DNA of 64,000 bases from Laburnicola sp. R22_1 (GCA_014281115.1 JACONQ010000016.1:1860001-1924000); one strand, 5' to 3'. Positions 43,401 through 56,400 are shown, numbered from the stretch's first letter. Notes: generated by a model not told the origin, from the letters alone. Translations and numbers: made by a program.

Positions 43401-45060
43401 GTAGAACTAGAGACGCACTATATATTATAGATATAGATATATTATTTTAAGCTATAATCTTTTTAAAATTAATATCTGCATAACATACGTAAAACGCCTT
43501 CTATAAATACTAGATTAATATTTACTAAAGTCTACCTAACTATATTATATATAACCTAGGTATAAACTTTATATTAGATAAGTTTAGAAATTACGTAATG
43601 ATTATTAGCGTTATTTATAGGCAGATACCTATAGAAGTATATTAGGTAATAAGGAAGGTTAAGCGTTTATATGCACCTCTTTATAGAGCCTTTAATATTT
43701 TTAAGATAGAACTAGAAGATTATATAGATAAGAAGGATATTCTCTAGATAGCTATTAAAGCTATTAATAATACTATAGGCCTAAATAGTCTTATACTTAT
43801 ACTACTAGTCTTTAGTATATATCTTAAGATTAGTATTGTAAGGGCGGTACACGGCCTTATAGGACTAACCTATTAGAGATAGCTAGAATAGTTAAAAGAG
43901 CTAGTTAAAATTAATACTATTCTAAGATAGTAGATAAGAAAGGGATATAGGGGGCCCTTTCTTATATAGAGGGCGACGTAGGGCATAGACCCACGCTAAC
44001 TACTACGCTAACACTAACTAGAAAAGACGTCTTTAGAAAGGTAAAAGGCGCAAATAGGGGAAATAGGATGTGAAAGAAAGGTAATAGGGCGTGCTTAGTA
44101 GGGAGGCTAGCAAGTACTGTTATAAGTATAAACTCTTTTCTATTTCCTAATATTATTATATATATAAATACTATATAAAAGGTAATAAAAATATTATAAA
44201 AGGAAAGAAATAAGACTAATATTAATTGTGTGCTAAATACCTATAATAGTCTATTAGTAGCGCACAAAGTCCTTAAGCTTCTACTTAGATTTAAGGTTAT
44301 AGTCTAAAGAGAAAAAGGTAAATAGACAGGCCTATATAAGATTAAAGGTATTAAGAATAAAGATATAATTCTTAACCTAAGGAATAGTTTAGTAAAGTTT
44401 TACTATATATAAGTTAAGCTATACTATTATAAAAAAGATTATACTCTCCTACTATTATATAAAGTAAATAATATTGCCCCTATATAAAGGGATCTTTTAG
44501 AAAGGAGAAAGAGAGGCTACCTAAGAAAGAATACTATATTCCTTTTCTAAAAAGAGATAAGTAATTAGAAACTATCTTTAAAGCTTTATATAGAAGGTGT
44601 AATTATAATACCTAGAGTACTTTTTAAAGAGTTAGAATATATAGAGATAGACACTCTTATTACTAATAGTATAATTAAAACTCTTTTCTTTAACCAATTT
44701 AAGTATAAGAGTAGAATTATTAATCTCCGGCTTATATAAGAAGTTAAAGGCAAGACTACTTAACTATATAAGAAATTTTAACTTATCTTTACTAGCTACT
44801 TTAATAAGAATAAGAATAAAATTCTTACCTAATTACCTACTATTTAAAGAATAAGCTAGCGCCTACTTCTTATATTAGAAGCAAACCTTTAAGTAATATA
44901 TAGAATATATTTTAAACTATAAGATATTATCTAGGCCTATATTTAGTCTACTAATAAACTAAATTATATACTCTATACTAGACTATCTAAAGAATTACGT
45001 ATAAACTTTCTATAAGATATAATTATTAAAATAGATTATGTAATATAGTAAAAGGTAGGT
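40480..45060 (+). pseudogene. Second Copia-type family: gag-pol relic, truncated in RT
   Basis: A retroelement of a different lineage from Copia-1/2/3. Plus-strand pieces in order: gag; a decayed zinc knuckle KCFVCYKKGY (about 42058-42090); a protease-integrase linker with HPFFNISKEE (about 42985) and FKHPYIERL (about 43070); the integrase core with FKFTIKDNIYFNY (about 43340), NLGINFILDKFRNYV and AIKAINNTIGLNSLI (to about 43800); and after the solo LTR, integrase C-terminus and RT start with EYIEIDTLITNSIIK (about 44640), LPTI..IS.RLLLILEANL (about 44840) and LNYILYTRLSKELR (about 44965). RT sequence stops near 45060, before the catalytic box. I identified it by remembered similarity to fungal Copia-like polyproteins, so the lineage name is less certain than the domain order. 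Confidence 0.75.
43837..44124. repeat. Solo LTR of the Gypsy-1 family, TSD AGTAT
   Basis: 288 bp matching the Gypsy-1 LTRs from TGTAAGGGCGG to GTTATA. It is flanked by AGTAT at 43832-43836 and 44125-44129. It interrupts the integrase of the second Copia family. Its first half is clearly less RIP-mutated than the Gypsy-1 5' LTR. Confidence 0.88.
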
Positions 45061-45240
45061 AGGTAGTAATATAATAAGTATAAAATACTTATATAATAAG
45101 GTAAGGTTGCATTGTTTATTTAGTGCTAATTATCCTTTTTAATCCCCTTTTTTAATTTGGGCCTGCGTAGGTTGGGATGGAAAGGCCGCTCTAGTCTAGC
45201 GCCTAAAAATACAGTCTACTAAGTCTTCGCTAACGCGATA

Positions 45241-45510
45241 ATAGTTTATAACAGTTTATAATAGTTTATAATAGTTTATAATAGTTTATAATAGTTTATA
45301 ATAGTTTATAATAGTTTATAATAGTTTATAATAGTTTATAATAGTTTATAATAGTTTATAATAGTTTATAATAGTTTATAATAGTTTATAATAGTTTATA
45401 ATAGTTTATAATAGTTTATAATAGTTTATAATAGTTTATAATAGTTTATAATAGTTTATAATAGTTTATAATAGTTTATAATAGTTTATAATAGTTTATA
45501 ATAGTTTATA
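45241..45510. repeat. 27 x 10-bp tandem array (ATAGTTTATA)
   Basis: 27 head-to-tail units covering 270 bp, all identical except unit 2, ACAGTTTATA (45251-45260). The last unit runs into AACTATATAC. A single unit-like sequence (AATAGTTTAA) is found at the matching position of the related insert near 7630, so the array grew inside this element. Confidence 0.97.
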
Positions 45511-46079
45511 AACTATATACTCACTTTGCTATTTATAAGCGCTCTAACGCCTACTAAATTTACTTAAAGTGTGCATAGTAAACTAAGCTCTATTATTGCT
45601 ATTATTAGCAACTACGCTATATTTACGCGCCGCTTACGCGGCACACTTATGTGTTGCGCTTATTTAATGCTATAATAACTATACGAATCTAATACATCTA
45701 TATAACGCTTCCCTTACCTAGCAACTTATTAATAAATATCTTCTTCTCTTTCTCCTTAATTCTGCCCTCTATTGCCGCCTTTTTAACTAGTAGTAACGTA
45801 AGGAACTATAACGTGTTTATAAGCGAGCTGCGAATATAAGCAAGTTGCGAACCCTACTAACTTTCTATAACGCATTACCTATTAACTATAATGGCTTAAC
45901 TAACACTTATTTAATTGCTCTATAACAAAGCAGATGTCTCCCTAGCTATCTTAGCTATTAATTAGAATTAGATCTAGAGCGTTAATTATGCTGCAGCGAC
46001 GTTTAACGTTTCTAAAAGCACGCTTCGCAGCTAACGCGCTAGAACTACTACGTGACGCAATTATGAGCCTAAATTAAAG

Positions 46080-47560
46080 AAGCTTACTAAGCTAGAAGAG
46101 GAGGTTATTATTAAGCATATACTTAACCTAGATTCGCGAGGCTTTGCGCCTACTCTAGGTGCTATATAAAATATGGCAAATAAGCTACTTGCTAAGTGTA
46201 GTGTAGGCTATATTAGCTAGCAGTGGCCTAGAAACTTTGTTAAGCGAACAGACAGCCTTACAACATAATTTAATCGAGCCTATAATTAACAGCGAGCCCT
46301 CTGCGAGGACCTAACAGCTATATAGGCCTAGTTTAAGCTAGTAGCACGTACAAAGGCCACCTACGGTATCTGCAATAAGAATACCTTTAACTTTAACAAG
46401 ACTGGCTTTCTAATGGGCAAGATATCCTCCTAGCTAGTTGTTATAGGCTTAGAGAGACGTGGTTGGCCAAAAGCAATCTAGCTAGGCAATTGTGAGTGGG
46501 TGACAACAATCTATAGAATTAACACTACTAGGTGAGCAATCCTGCCCTTCGTTATCTTTGCTAGTAAGTACCACCTCTTAGTCTAGTACGAGGGCGACGA
46601 TATACTAGGTAACTAGACTATTAGTCTTAGTAATAATGGGTGGACTATAAACAAGCTTAGTGTTACCTAGCTACAGCACTTTATTAAGCATATAGTAAAG
46701 TGTAGAGTAGGCGCGCGTTAGCTCCTAATACTTAATAGCTATAAGAGCCATAACTCACTCGAATTCTAGAAGATCTATAGGGAGAATAAGATCTATACCC
46801 TATGTATGCCACCACATTCGTTACACCTCCTACAGCCACTTAACGTGGGCTGCTTCTCGCCGTTAAAGCGGGCGTACAGGCGCCAGGTTAAGGGCCTAAT
46901 ATGTAACTATATTAACTATATTACTAAGCTTACGTTTCTACTAGCCTTTCGCGCTACCTACAACTAGTTAATTATAAAGGAGAATATCTGCGTAAGCTTT
47001 TAAGGCTCTAGGCTAGTTCTACACAATCTAGAGGTAGTGCTCTTAAAGCTTAATATTAAGCTTTGTACACTGTCGCTAGTGCTAGCGCTAGCAGCCCTAC
47101 TAGAGGCTCTATAGGAGTCTACAATACTAAGCAACGCACACAAGCTAGGCGCTTAGTTAACTCTAGTTTATAAGCGGATTCGAAGGCATTAGAAATTCTC
47201 TTCTACCTTAGTTATCTAGTCGCTTAATTGGCTTATAAGAGGCGCTAAGAAAATAGCGTATTTAATAGTGCTTATGCGTAAGGAGATAGCTACTCTATAA
47301 AGAGTAAATAAGGCAGCTATAACGTATAAATAGCGTATAAAGAAGCAGATTTAAAAGCGAGGCACTTTATTAAAGATAGAGGGAGAGGATATTATTGCTT
47401 AAAAGGCTGTTAAGCAGTAACTAGAGGGAGAAATACGGCAAGGCAAGGCGCAGTTAGTTGCGAGCCAGTAGGCTTTTGCGCGCTGCAGGCGCTATAGGGA
47501 GCCTAGGTATAACTCGCGCACGTGTAAGAAGGCTTCTATAGATACTACTTAATTTAGGAT
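46080..47560 (+). pseudogene. Pogo-3 transposase relic
   Basis: Recognisable pieces: LEEEVIIKHILNLDSRGFAP (about 46097), NTFNFNKTGFLMGK (about 46378), GNCEWVTTIYRIN, NNGWTINKLSVT (about 46632), LLILNSYKSHNSLEF (about 46722), LCMPPHSLHLLQPLNVGCFS (about 46800) and PLKRAY. These are hallmarks of pogo/Tigger DDE transposases. DGH.SH reads NSYKSH, so the catalytic aspartate is lost. TAG codons interrupt the frame. Confidence 0.83.
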
Positions 47561-47770
47561 AGCTATTATATTAATAGAATATTAATGCGTTGTGAATTTA
47601 TATGCTGCGAAAGGCTTAGAGACTTAGTAGGGTTCGTAGCTCGCTTATATTCGCAGCTCGCTTGTAAACACGTTAGTAGGAACTTTGTGTATTTATTATT
47701 ACTACTTCTATAGTTACTAATTTATTACTAGCCTAACTAGTACACTAGGACTGCCTTATATAGAGTAAGG

Positions 47771-50700
47771 TATACCTTCTACTTTCTATTAATAATATCC
47801 TAGATAGAGTGGTATTCTAGTATAAATCTAGCAATTTTAAGTAGATAGATTATTAGAGCGTACTTTTAGGTAGTGTGGAAGAACCTAGTTCTAATCGAGA
47901 CTTAGTAGAAAGATAGATTAAGTTGTGTGTGCTAGAAGAAAGAAACCGCCTATTAAATTCTTAAGAGCTAATTAGGCACTAGCTTACTACGTAACCTATA
48001 TAGTGGAGTTTATTCTACTATATATCTTTCTACCTATAGAAGCTTAGTCCCATTAAGCTTTATGCTAAACACCCTTCTAGAAAACACTCTAAATATTTTA
48101 CAGCGCCTTCTACTAGTAAGTAGAGATTAGGCCCGTCTCTAATAGTAAGCTTCGCCAATTATCTAGCTTTGTGTAACCTTAAATAATAGCCTATTAACGT
48201 CCACCTATTTTTATTACTAACCTGCCTATTCTACTTACTCTTTACACTCTTATAATTTTTCTATAGTTTAGCTTTTTGTGCTCCTAAACCCCAAACTATT
48301 CTTAAGCCTTTACTTAGCCTGCCTTATTATACCTTCCTATCTTTAGATTGACTATGCCCTAGGCGTCTATGCATCTGGCCGCCTTAGTTTTAGTGGCGGC
48401 GGTGGCGGTAGTAAGCCTCCTTATTAAGGTAATAATAGTGTAGGCTCTAGTGGTTTTAATCTTCTACTAGTACCTAAAAAGCCCTCTATTAGCGTATTTA
48501 TTATCTTCTTGTCTCTGCGTAAGTCCCTTGCACCCTAATAGTCTCTTAGGCTGACTCCTAGGAAGTAATTCCTCTCTTAGACGCACGTATTAGCTTTAAC
48601 GTTATAGCCTAAGTTTTTGTAGCCCTTAGGCAGAGCGTTAGCAATAATAATAACCTGCCTCGTGGTTTGCAACTCTAGGTAAATAGTTAAAATAATTTCG
48701 TACTTTAGTTAGACCATAACCCTAATAAACTTATAATTAACGCCTCGCTTTTCTATGTTCTCTACTATAGTCAGAAAGCGCAATAATGCAATACTAAGGA
48801 CAAGCGAGTTGTATTCTACTAGGCCCAATAGTCTAAATTATTAAATAATAAAGGCCCTTATTCTACATACCTGTTAAGCCTATTCGCTGCTGCTACCTAA
48901 GGATGTATTAACTTTACCCATTCCTCTATTATAGGCAATAACACTCTATTTATTAATAGGTGCCTGCTAGCGTAGTATTAGTGTTCTTAGTTCGCTAATA
49001 ATAATATAAAACTACTGTTTAGCGGCGTATATATAGTCTATTATATCTATAATAAAAGCGTCCTATGCTCTTTTATTCTAGGTATGCTACGCTGTTCTTC
49101 TCTTTATAGGCGTACACCCTAAATATCTCTTAAGTTAACTATTAAATAGGCCTTTATCCTTTACCTCCTAATTCTTTTCCTATGCGTTAAGCACGCGTTA
49201 TAAACCTTAATACTTAGACCTAAGTAACACTTAGCTCTCTAGAAGCAACGTCTATATTTAAGGGCCTTATAATTAGTAATAACCTTAAATTTCTACCTTA
49301 GTTAACTTCTAACTCTCTAATTCTATATCCTTCGGCTTTGCCCTTAGACACTATTTGTCTAGCTTTTTCCTAATCTTCTTCTCACACAAGCTTTACTACT
49401 ACGCGTACCTATACTTCTAACTAGTCTAGAGCACCTACTTACTAGACTACTCTAGAGACAGGCCTATTAGCTTCTTAGATAGTTCTAGCACTACTTTTAG
49501 CCCTTGCCTATTATGCAACTGTAATTTATGCATCCTAAGGAAGGGGAAGAGCTCTAAAAAGATATTGGGCACTTTTTAACTATTAACTTAATAGTCCTTC
49601 TTCTTCCTATAATACTAATGCAGAGAATAAAGCCTAGACTTAAGTTTTCTAGAAGTTGTAGCGCTCCCTAGAGTGGGACTTCTTTTAAAGGCTATTATAG
49701 GATTTCTAAGTTTAGGCTAAAGTTACTTAGGCTTATAGGTTCTATAATAAGCGTGAGAAGGAAAAAGAGTAGAAGAAGAGTAGTAGTTCTAGCCTATAGC
49801 TTATTAGTAATAGCTACAAAAGTCTCTTATTACCTAAGGCCTACTTAGGCTTTAGATAGCTTATTAGTACTTAAATACATTCCTTATCTCTACTATACTC
49901 TACTTCTTTTCTTATAATGTTATATTTTTCTATCTGCGCCTATAAGCTGTTTGCTTTTTAATTACTGTTTATAAGTATCTAATTTGCTTTTAAAATTTCT
50001 TACTAGCGGTAATAGGGTCGCACTTTTCTTAAAGGGTACTACTATCTATTACTAGTCTAGAAGTAGCGTTTGCGTACACGCCTTACCTTCTATAACTTAA
50101 TAGAGCCTTATAGCTACTTAGATTATATAACCTACCCTTTGTATTCTCCTACTTTCCTTCTTATTCTGCTGTTCTAATTCTCCTACCTAATAGTCTTAAC
50201 CTTCTCCTTAACTATAGCTACTGTCGACTTTTCCTTTGGTAGCCACGCCTCTAGTACTAGCAATAACAATAATAGTAATAGTAAGAAAAGTAGCTAAGGC
50301 TTGCAATGGCCCTTACTGTCGCCTATTAATAACGCCCTACAACTGCTTCTATTTTGTTATACGTATGCCTACCCTAATTGTCTCTTAGCTTACTAACTTG
50401 TGTCCTAGTTATTACCCTCTTAAATTAGCTATGTAACTTCGGCACTATTTATAAAATCGTAAGACTCTTGCGTAATATTTACGCTAAGTATTTATTATTA
50501 GGCTACCTTGCACAGTTTGCTTAAGACATAGGCAGCTTTAAAATTAACCCTAATTTTGCTAATAACACTTCTATCGCCCACACTATTCTATTCTATTAGC
50601 TATACTAAGCTACTCTTATAAATGACATAAGCACTAACAAATAGAGGCGTAATTACTTTAAATAGCGCTTAGTGTCTGATTATACTCCTTATACATCTTA

Positions 50701-52170
50701 TTTTTCTATCCTTCTCTTTGCCGCAGGCTAAGGTCGCATTAACTACAATCCTAGTGCGGCTAAAAGTAATTATAATTAAGCCTACAAGGCTTATATCTAG
50801 AGTTATTGTCTCTACTTTTAGTATATTAATAGTAGTTGGCGCCTTCTTCTTAAGGGCTACTGCATTTTATACTAGACAACTTTCTAACATTAGTAGTGCT
50901 TCTTTAACTGCCATAGTAAGCCCGATTCGCTCTTAACTAGTTCTCTATTACTAATCCGCCTGCCTAGCTTTATTCCCTCTAGTATCCGCTATAAACACTT
51001 AAGCTAATTCTTTCTAGTAGGGTTATTAGCAAGTGCGTAAGCTATAGACAAAGCGACTAGAAGTAAACATCCGCATTTATAATAGAATTAGTAAGCTGCT
51101 TAGTTTAGTAACACTACTATAATGCTTTCTACTAGGCGCCCTAGTAGGCCTTATCTAATTATTAAGAGTTTCTTAGAGGCGTCTAATTCTCTATTAGGCA
51201 CTAATTTTTACATTTCTAAGCCTTTCCTATATATACCCCTCTTTAGACGTTATTACGCCTAGCCTATTATTCTTTCTAGTAGTAATAGTGGTAGTCCTTC
51301 CTTATTCCAAAATTCTCCCTATACACCACTCTTTTCCCGTTCTTCTTAACTTATTATCTTCTCTAGCAGTAATAGTAGTAGCCCTTCCCTATCTTAGGGC
51401 CAAACTACTCCCACTTCTAGTTATCTGCTCTTTAGCCCCTATTCCTCTCTAGGTTAGATCTTGCTTAATGCGGTGCTGCAGATTAGCTCTTTATCCTCTA
51501 ACTTATCCCCCTTTTAGACCACTAATAATCCTTCTAAAGTTCTATTCTACTTACCTTCCCTTATATATCTAGCTTCCTAATAGTCTATTAATTCCGCCTG
51601 CACTCTCTTATCCCTACTTAGCTGCAGCGGTATAATTTTCTCTCCTTCTTCTTTAGGTCTATCCTTTATTTCTTCTAACCTCTCTACCTAAGCTACACAT
51701 TTAGGTTTAGGCCCTAGTAAAACTTAAGCTATAAAGTAAGGTAGCCCTATGCCTCGCTTCTATTAGAGTCGCAATCCGAATCCTAATTATGGCTTAGGCT
51801 GTGGTAGTTGCGGGGGTTTAGATTCTTATAGAGGTTAGTATGGTAGTTCTTAGCTTTTAATTTTCTAGCTATCTAATTATTAGTTAGGCTCTATTATTAG
51901 AGTCTATAGCTTATAATCCTGTCCTAGTAATTATGTATGTATATTAGACTTTAATTTAACTTAGTACTAATACTATTATTCTAACTTTTTCTCTAACTTT
52001 TCTTCTTTAACTACTTTCTCCCCCCTCTTAAGAAATAAACTGTCCCTTAGCTTATAATACGCCGATGTTCCGGCTAGCTTACTCCTCCTAATAGGCAAAG
52101 TCTAAAGGGTTAAATTTTACTAGTGGCGACGGAATCCCTACTTACTTTATTCTTGTAGGAATATTCTATA
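47771..52170. other. Unresolved repeat-derived stretch
   Basis: The plus strand is rich in C and T and less AT-rich than neighbouring repeats. Two readings are possible: plus-strand fragments with Gly/Arg-like runs (GGGGGSKPPY near 48400; YGLGCGSCGGLDSYRG near 51795) or minus-strand fragments rich in Lys/Glu/Gln (about 49900-49300). Neither gives a domain I know. If Gypsy-2 ends at a purine tract (AGAGGGGGGAG on the minus strand, about 52020-52035), its 3' LTR should start here, but I could not find the partner LTR inside the window. The longest ATG frame is 50718-50936, with no recognisable domain. Confidence 0.35.
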
Positions 52171-53136
52171 TATATCTCGCCAGCCTCTATAATCTGCGCG
52201 CAAATATGGGATATTTAGGCTTGGGCCTTTACGTAACTTTATTAAGGTCTATAGAATTAATTTCCTCTAAGGGATTAGTAGTTTCTTCTAAGAGGTTATT
52301 AGTGTCTATAATATTAGGTTTTAGTATTATGTTAAGGTCTATTATTATACGCAAATAGAATCGAACAATATAATCGCCTGGCATTCTATTATAAAAGGAT
52401 ATTCTATTAAGCTCCTTAAGTATATACTATCCTTCACCGTGTAGTAGCATGGCCCTAATTCTAAAGGGGCCTCAGTACCTTCTAGCAAGCTTAACTTTAC
52501 AACTTATATTGCTGGTCTAAAAAGTATTATGCACTAACACTAGATCGCCTTATTATAGTGGCTTTATTCTAAGAGTGCGCTGGTTGTTAAACTATTCCTT
52601 TCCTTGTTCGCACAGTCGAATGGTTTGGTTAATAGCTTCTTAGAGGCAATAATCACGCTTTTTAAACTACTTTACTCTAATAGCTGGGAGTTCTTTAGTA
52701 GTATAAACCTATTTTTATAGAAGTGTCTGCCATATTAAGATATAAAGTTTAATAGGAAGAATATATTCTCTTCTATAGATTAGAAAGACTAGTGTTTCGC
52801 CTGTGGATTGCTTTACTATAACCCAATTAGCCTATAGAGCTTTAGGTAGGTTTTAGACCCAGTTACCCTTTATCTTCTATAGTGCGCCAACGAGCTCTTA
52901 GTGGCCTCTTTCTACTAGACCATGCCCTTATAGGTAATAAGCACTAGATACCACTTATTAGATGCTAAACTATTTAGCTAAGTCCTCTACTAAGCCTCTG
53001 TTCTCTAGTCCTCTGTCTACTAATAGGCAAAAAGGAATGCCCTACTTGCTAAAGACGAATTCTTTTAAGAACTAGGCAACTATGGCTAAGTTAGCATTAG
53101 TAAGTGCTTTTGCTTTAGGCTATCCAGAGGTATAGT
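52171..53136 (-). pseudogene. Gypsy-2 integrase, C-terminal half
   Basis: On the minus strand from 53136: ALTNANLAIVA.FLKEF, LLVDRGLENRGLVEDLAK, GHGLVERGH, NWV.NLPKAL, LIYRREYILPIKL, then GDLVLVHNTF (about 52540) and ARRYRGPFRIRAMLLHGEG (about 52470). These are the core and C-terminal segments of a fungal Gypsy integrase. The sequence continues directly from 58801 once Copia-3 is removed. TAG codons show it is dead. Confidence 0.8.
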
Positions 53137-53454
53137 TGTTAGATATTAGGTCACTGGAAATCACTGTGATTTCACTGTGAAATCTAGTAGTCACGTGCGT
53201 CCGATCACATAGTCTTCTTATGATAATAGTTAGTGTAACTTATAGTGATTTCACTGTGAGATCACTATAAAATACACAAAGGAGACTGGCGTACTACTGT
53301 TACACTACTCCGCACTATTACTAGTGCGTCTTAGCGCTAGATAGATATTGCGTACGATAGCTAAGCTTCTCCGACAAAGATCACTCGACAATTAATTCAT
53401 TATCAAATCTATCACTTTCATCTCATCTCATTAAAGATACTTACGTATCTAACA
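53137..53454 (+). repeat. Copia-3 5' LTR
   Basis: 318 bp, TGTTAGATAT to TCTAACA. It keeps CACTGTGA motifs near 53161 and 53172 and differs from the 3' LTR by transitions scattered in both copies. Confidence 0.9.
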
Positions 53455-53492
53455 ATTAAGAGTCTCACTGCCTTAATCAAACCAAAAATTAT

Positions 53493-56400
53493 GTCTCTAT
53501 TAACACTTAGGGATTCCACAGTAATCCTAACCAATTACTTGAACTACACACCATGGCTAAGGCAAATTAAAGCCTAAGCCTAGTTGTTAAAAGCATGGGA
53601 TCTTATTAACCCATCCCTTAACAATAAACCAATGGCAGAACTAGTCATGCTAGTCGCACCGAATATTGGTGCCTATTAACCAGCTCCCGCTTTCGTCAAC
53701 GGAAACACCAACAACGCCCATCCATTGCTACTGTCGCACCTATTGCTGGCTGGCGAAAAGGCGTACAAAATTGATACCAATTTCTATAAGAATCAACTCG
53801 AAATCTATAAGCTCCTGGATCGAAAGTACGAACAGGAGAAGGAGAACCTAGATAAGCTAGTTATTCTTATTTAAACCACCACCTTGGCACATTTATAGTC
53901 CAATTGCTGCACTCTAGGTGAATTAATTAGATAATAGATTAAGAACCTTACAAAAACAGTTGGGGTTAACCAACACAATAAACAAAGAAGAGCAAGGATT
54001 AGGTACTAAGACGCTCTTAAACCAATGAGATTAGTTAGTTCATAGTACACCTGGCTCGCTGAGTATAATTATATGGCTATAGAAGCTAAGTACAATTGTG
54101 TGTTAGAGCTTTGGGAGCTAGACTTAGTCAAACAAGATTTTATAAAAGCGGTTACTAATATCGCATCCTAATAGGTTACAACCTTCCTATAATATAGAAG
54201 TAAGGATAAGACTGTTGGCAGTAGCTCTCCCCAAGTAGCTAGCGTTGTTACAGGGGTTCTACCCCTAGCCTTGCCTCCTTGTTTGGCCAGTGTTTGACAG
54301 GGAGTCTGCCCTATCCTCACCTCCACGGTAAGGATAGGACAACAACTTACAACCAGAATCTTTGACTATCTATTTATTACTGTTTACCGTGTATACACGA
54401 CCTAACGTGGAACTAATAAAGACTATTAATAGAAAAGAGATAGTAAAACTCTTTTAAGAATAAATAGTAATATAGCACCTAATTAAGGGTAAACAAAGGG
54501 GCGCCTTTGCTATTATAGGACCATCTCTCGCTAATAGTGGTGTAACCACCCAGGCCGCAGCTGGGGACGCCCAACCTGTGGATAAAGCAGCATCACCCAA
54601 GCGAGGCAGATTACGCGCCAATAAAGCTGGTCCTAAAGCCAAATCCAAGCAGTCCGTACGAGTCACCAACGATGAGCCAACGGCAGTTGGAGGCTAAGAG
54701 GGATTAAACCCCAAGTGCCCTGCTTGTGAACAACGCTATAGTCTAAAAGACTGCTTTTACGCATTTCCTAATAAATGACCTAAATAGTTTAAACTAAAGC
54801 CTGCTATAGAGGCGGTTATAATATATAGGTTGGAGAATAACCCTATGCTTATAGAGTGCATGAGATCTATAAAGCGTTAAAAGTTACAGACACTAAAGAT
54901 TAAACAATTAAAGACCCCTACTCTAACTTAAATCACTAAGATTACTAACGATAAATGACTAGATGGCAGACAGATCACTATCCTCTTAGCGAGCTTTAAT
55001 GCTATTACAGCCTTCTACTACTTAGACCTAAACACATACCTACTACGTAACTCTACAATCCTTAATTTTGGCACAACCTGCTATATCTTTAATAATATTA
55101 ATTGCTTTGTCTTATAGCGACTACCGTTGCCAGGAGACTTCGTATGGGCGGGATTATTACAAGCATAGATAAGGGGATATAGGAGTATCCATCTTCACGT
55201 TAAGAGTAAGGAGGGAAATTGCTTAGTAAGGTTAGATAACGTTGCCTATTATCCTAGTCTACTTTGCAACCTAGTGTCCTTCTAATTACTCTAAAGGCAA
55301 GGCCTCTAGTGGGACACTAAGTTAGACCTAACAATAATTAGGAGACAAGATAATACGATTCTGGCCGAACTCTAAGAAATCTATAATTAATAGGTACTAG
55401 AGTTTATACCAATATTAAAATTAACTTGTACCACGATTAATAGTACGTACGCTACACACAAATTTACCTCGCGCACCGCACAATAAGCGCAGAAGGCGAA
55501 CGCCATTACATGGCACAAACGACTAGGCCACCCAGGCCCTTAGGCACTGGAGCACACAGTGAATCACAGTGAAGGGACGTTAGGCTAGACAAATTAATAA
55601 TGGCCCAGGAGAGAGAGTCGCTATAGACTTTTACGACTTCGAAGATAAGAGCTTAACTGGCGAAAAGAGTATAATGCTCATCTCTAATTGTTTCTTAGGC
55701 ATAGCTTGTGACTTCTACTTTAAAGACAATCGACCAGCACGAACAATTATTAAGCTGCTAAAGGAATTTGTACTATTTATAAAAGTATAGTTTAAGGTGA
55801 CTATAAAAGTTATTAAATCTAATAATAAGATTTTCTTAGTTAAACAAGACGTTCACAGGTGGTGTGTTAATAAAGGGATTGTTATTAAGCCTTTAGCACC
55901 GAATACTAAAGCTTAAAGTAGAGGGGCTAAACGCTTAAGAGGTGTAATTAAGGAAAAGAGCTGTGCAATATAACTTGACGCCAACCTTCCCTAGACACTA
56001 TAGCCAGAGATTACACGAGCGGCCGTATACCTATATAATTAAACGCCAAACTATGCTAATTAATGGCGATCACCACACAAAGTATTTTTTATAACAGTTG
56101 CCTACTAAAACGGCATTGTTACCCAACTAAAGAAATTAAACTAGGCTTACCTTAGAGCCTACAGCTATAAAGCATTTGCCTTAACTAATAATATAAAACG
56201 CGATAAGAGCAAGCTCTAAAAGACTTAACCTAAAGGCATAGGTTAGTTACCTAGTAGGCTATTAATTAACAAATATCTAGAGAGTATAAATACCTCTGCT
56301 TAACAAAGTTATTAGTACACGCGATATTATCTTTAACAAAAATTAACTATTCTTAGGTAAATAAGAAGACCTGTTGGACAACCTTATACATAGCACTACT

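Larger units (their letters stand above)
45119..47770 (+). mobile_element. Pogo-3, pogo-like element with a satellite in its leader
   Basis: The left end is placed at about 45119 because the sequence from there resembles the left end of the 7492-8640 insert. The right end is uncertain; similarity to that insert is last seen around 47730-47770. It contains the 10-bp array at 45241-45510 and a transposase relic on the plus strand. Confidence 0.5.

Noticed and set aside
45241..45510. CRISPR-like array
   Set aside because: The units are contiguous 10-mers with no spacers, in a eukaryotic setting.
50718..50936. 72-codon plus-strand frame
   Set aside because: Ile/Val/Thr-rich with no recognisable domain and no matching flanks; kept only as a note on the unresolved stretch.
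53666..53851. Plus-strand ATG frame in Copia-3
   Set aside because: It is out of frame with the Copia-3 gag that clearly continues through it.
54454..54669. Minus-strand frame in Copia-3
   Set aside because: It is antisense to the zinc-knuckle part of gag.
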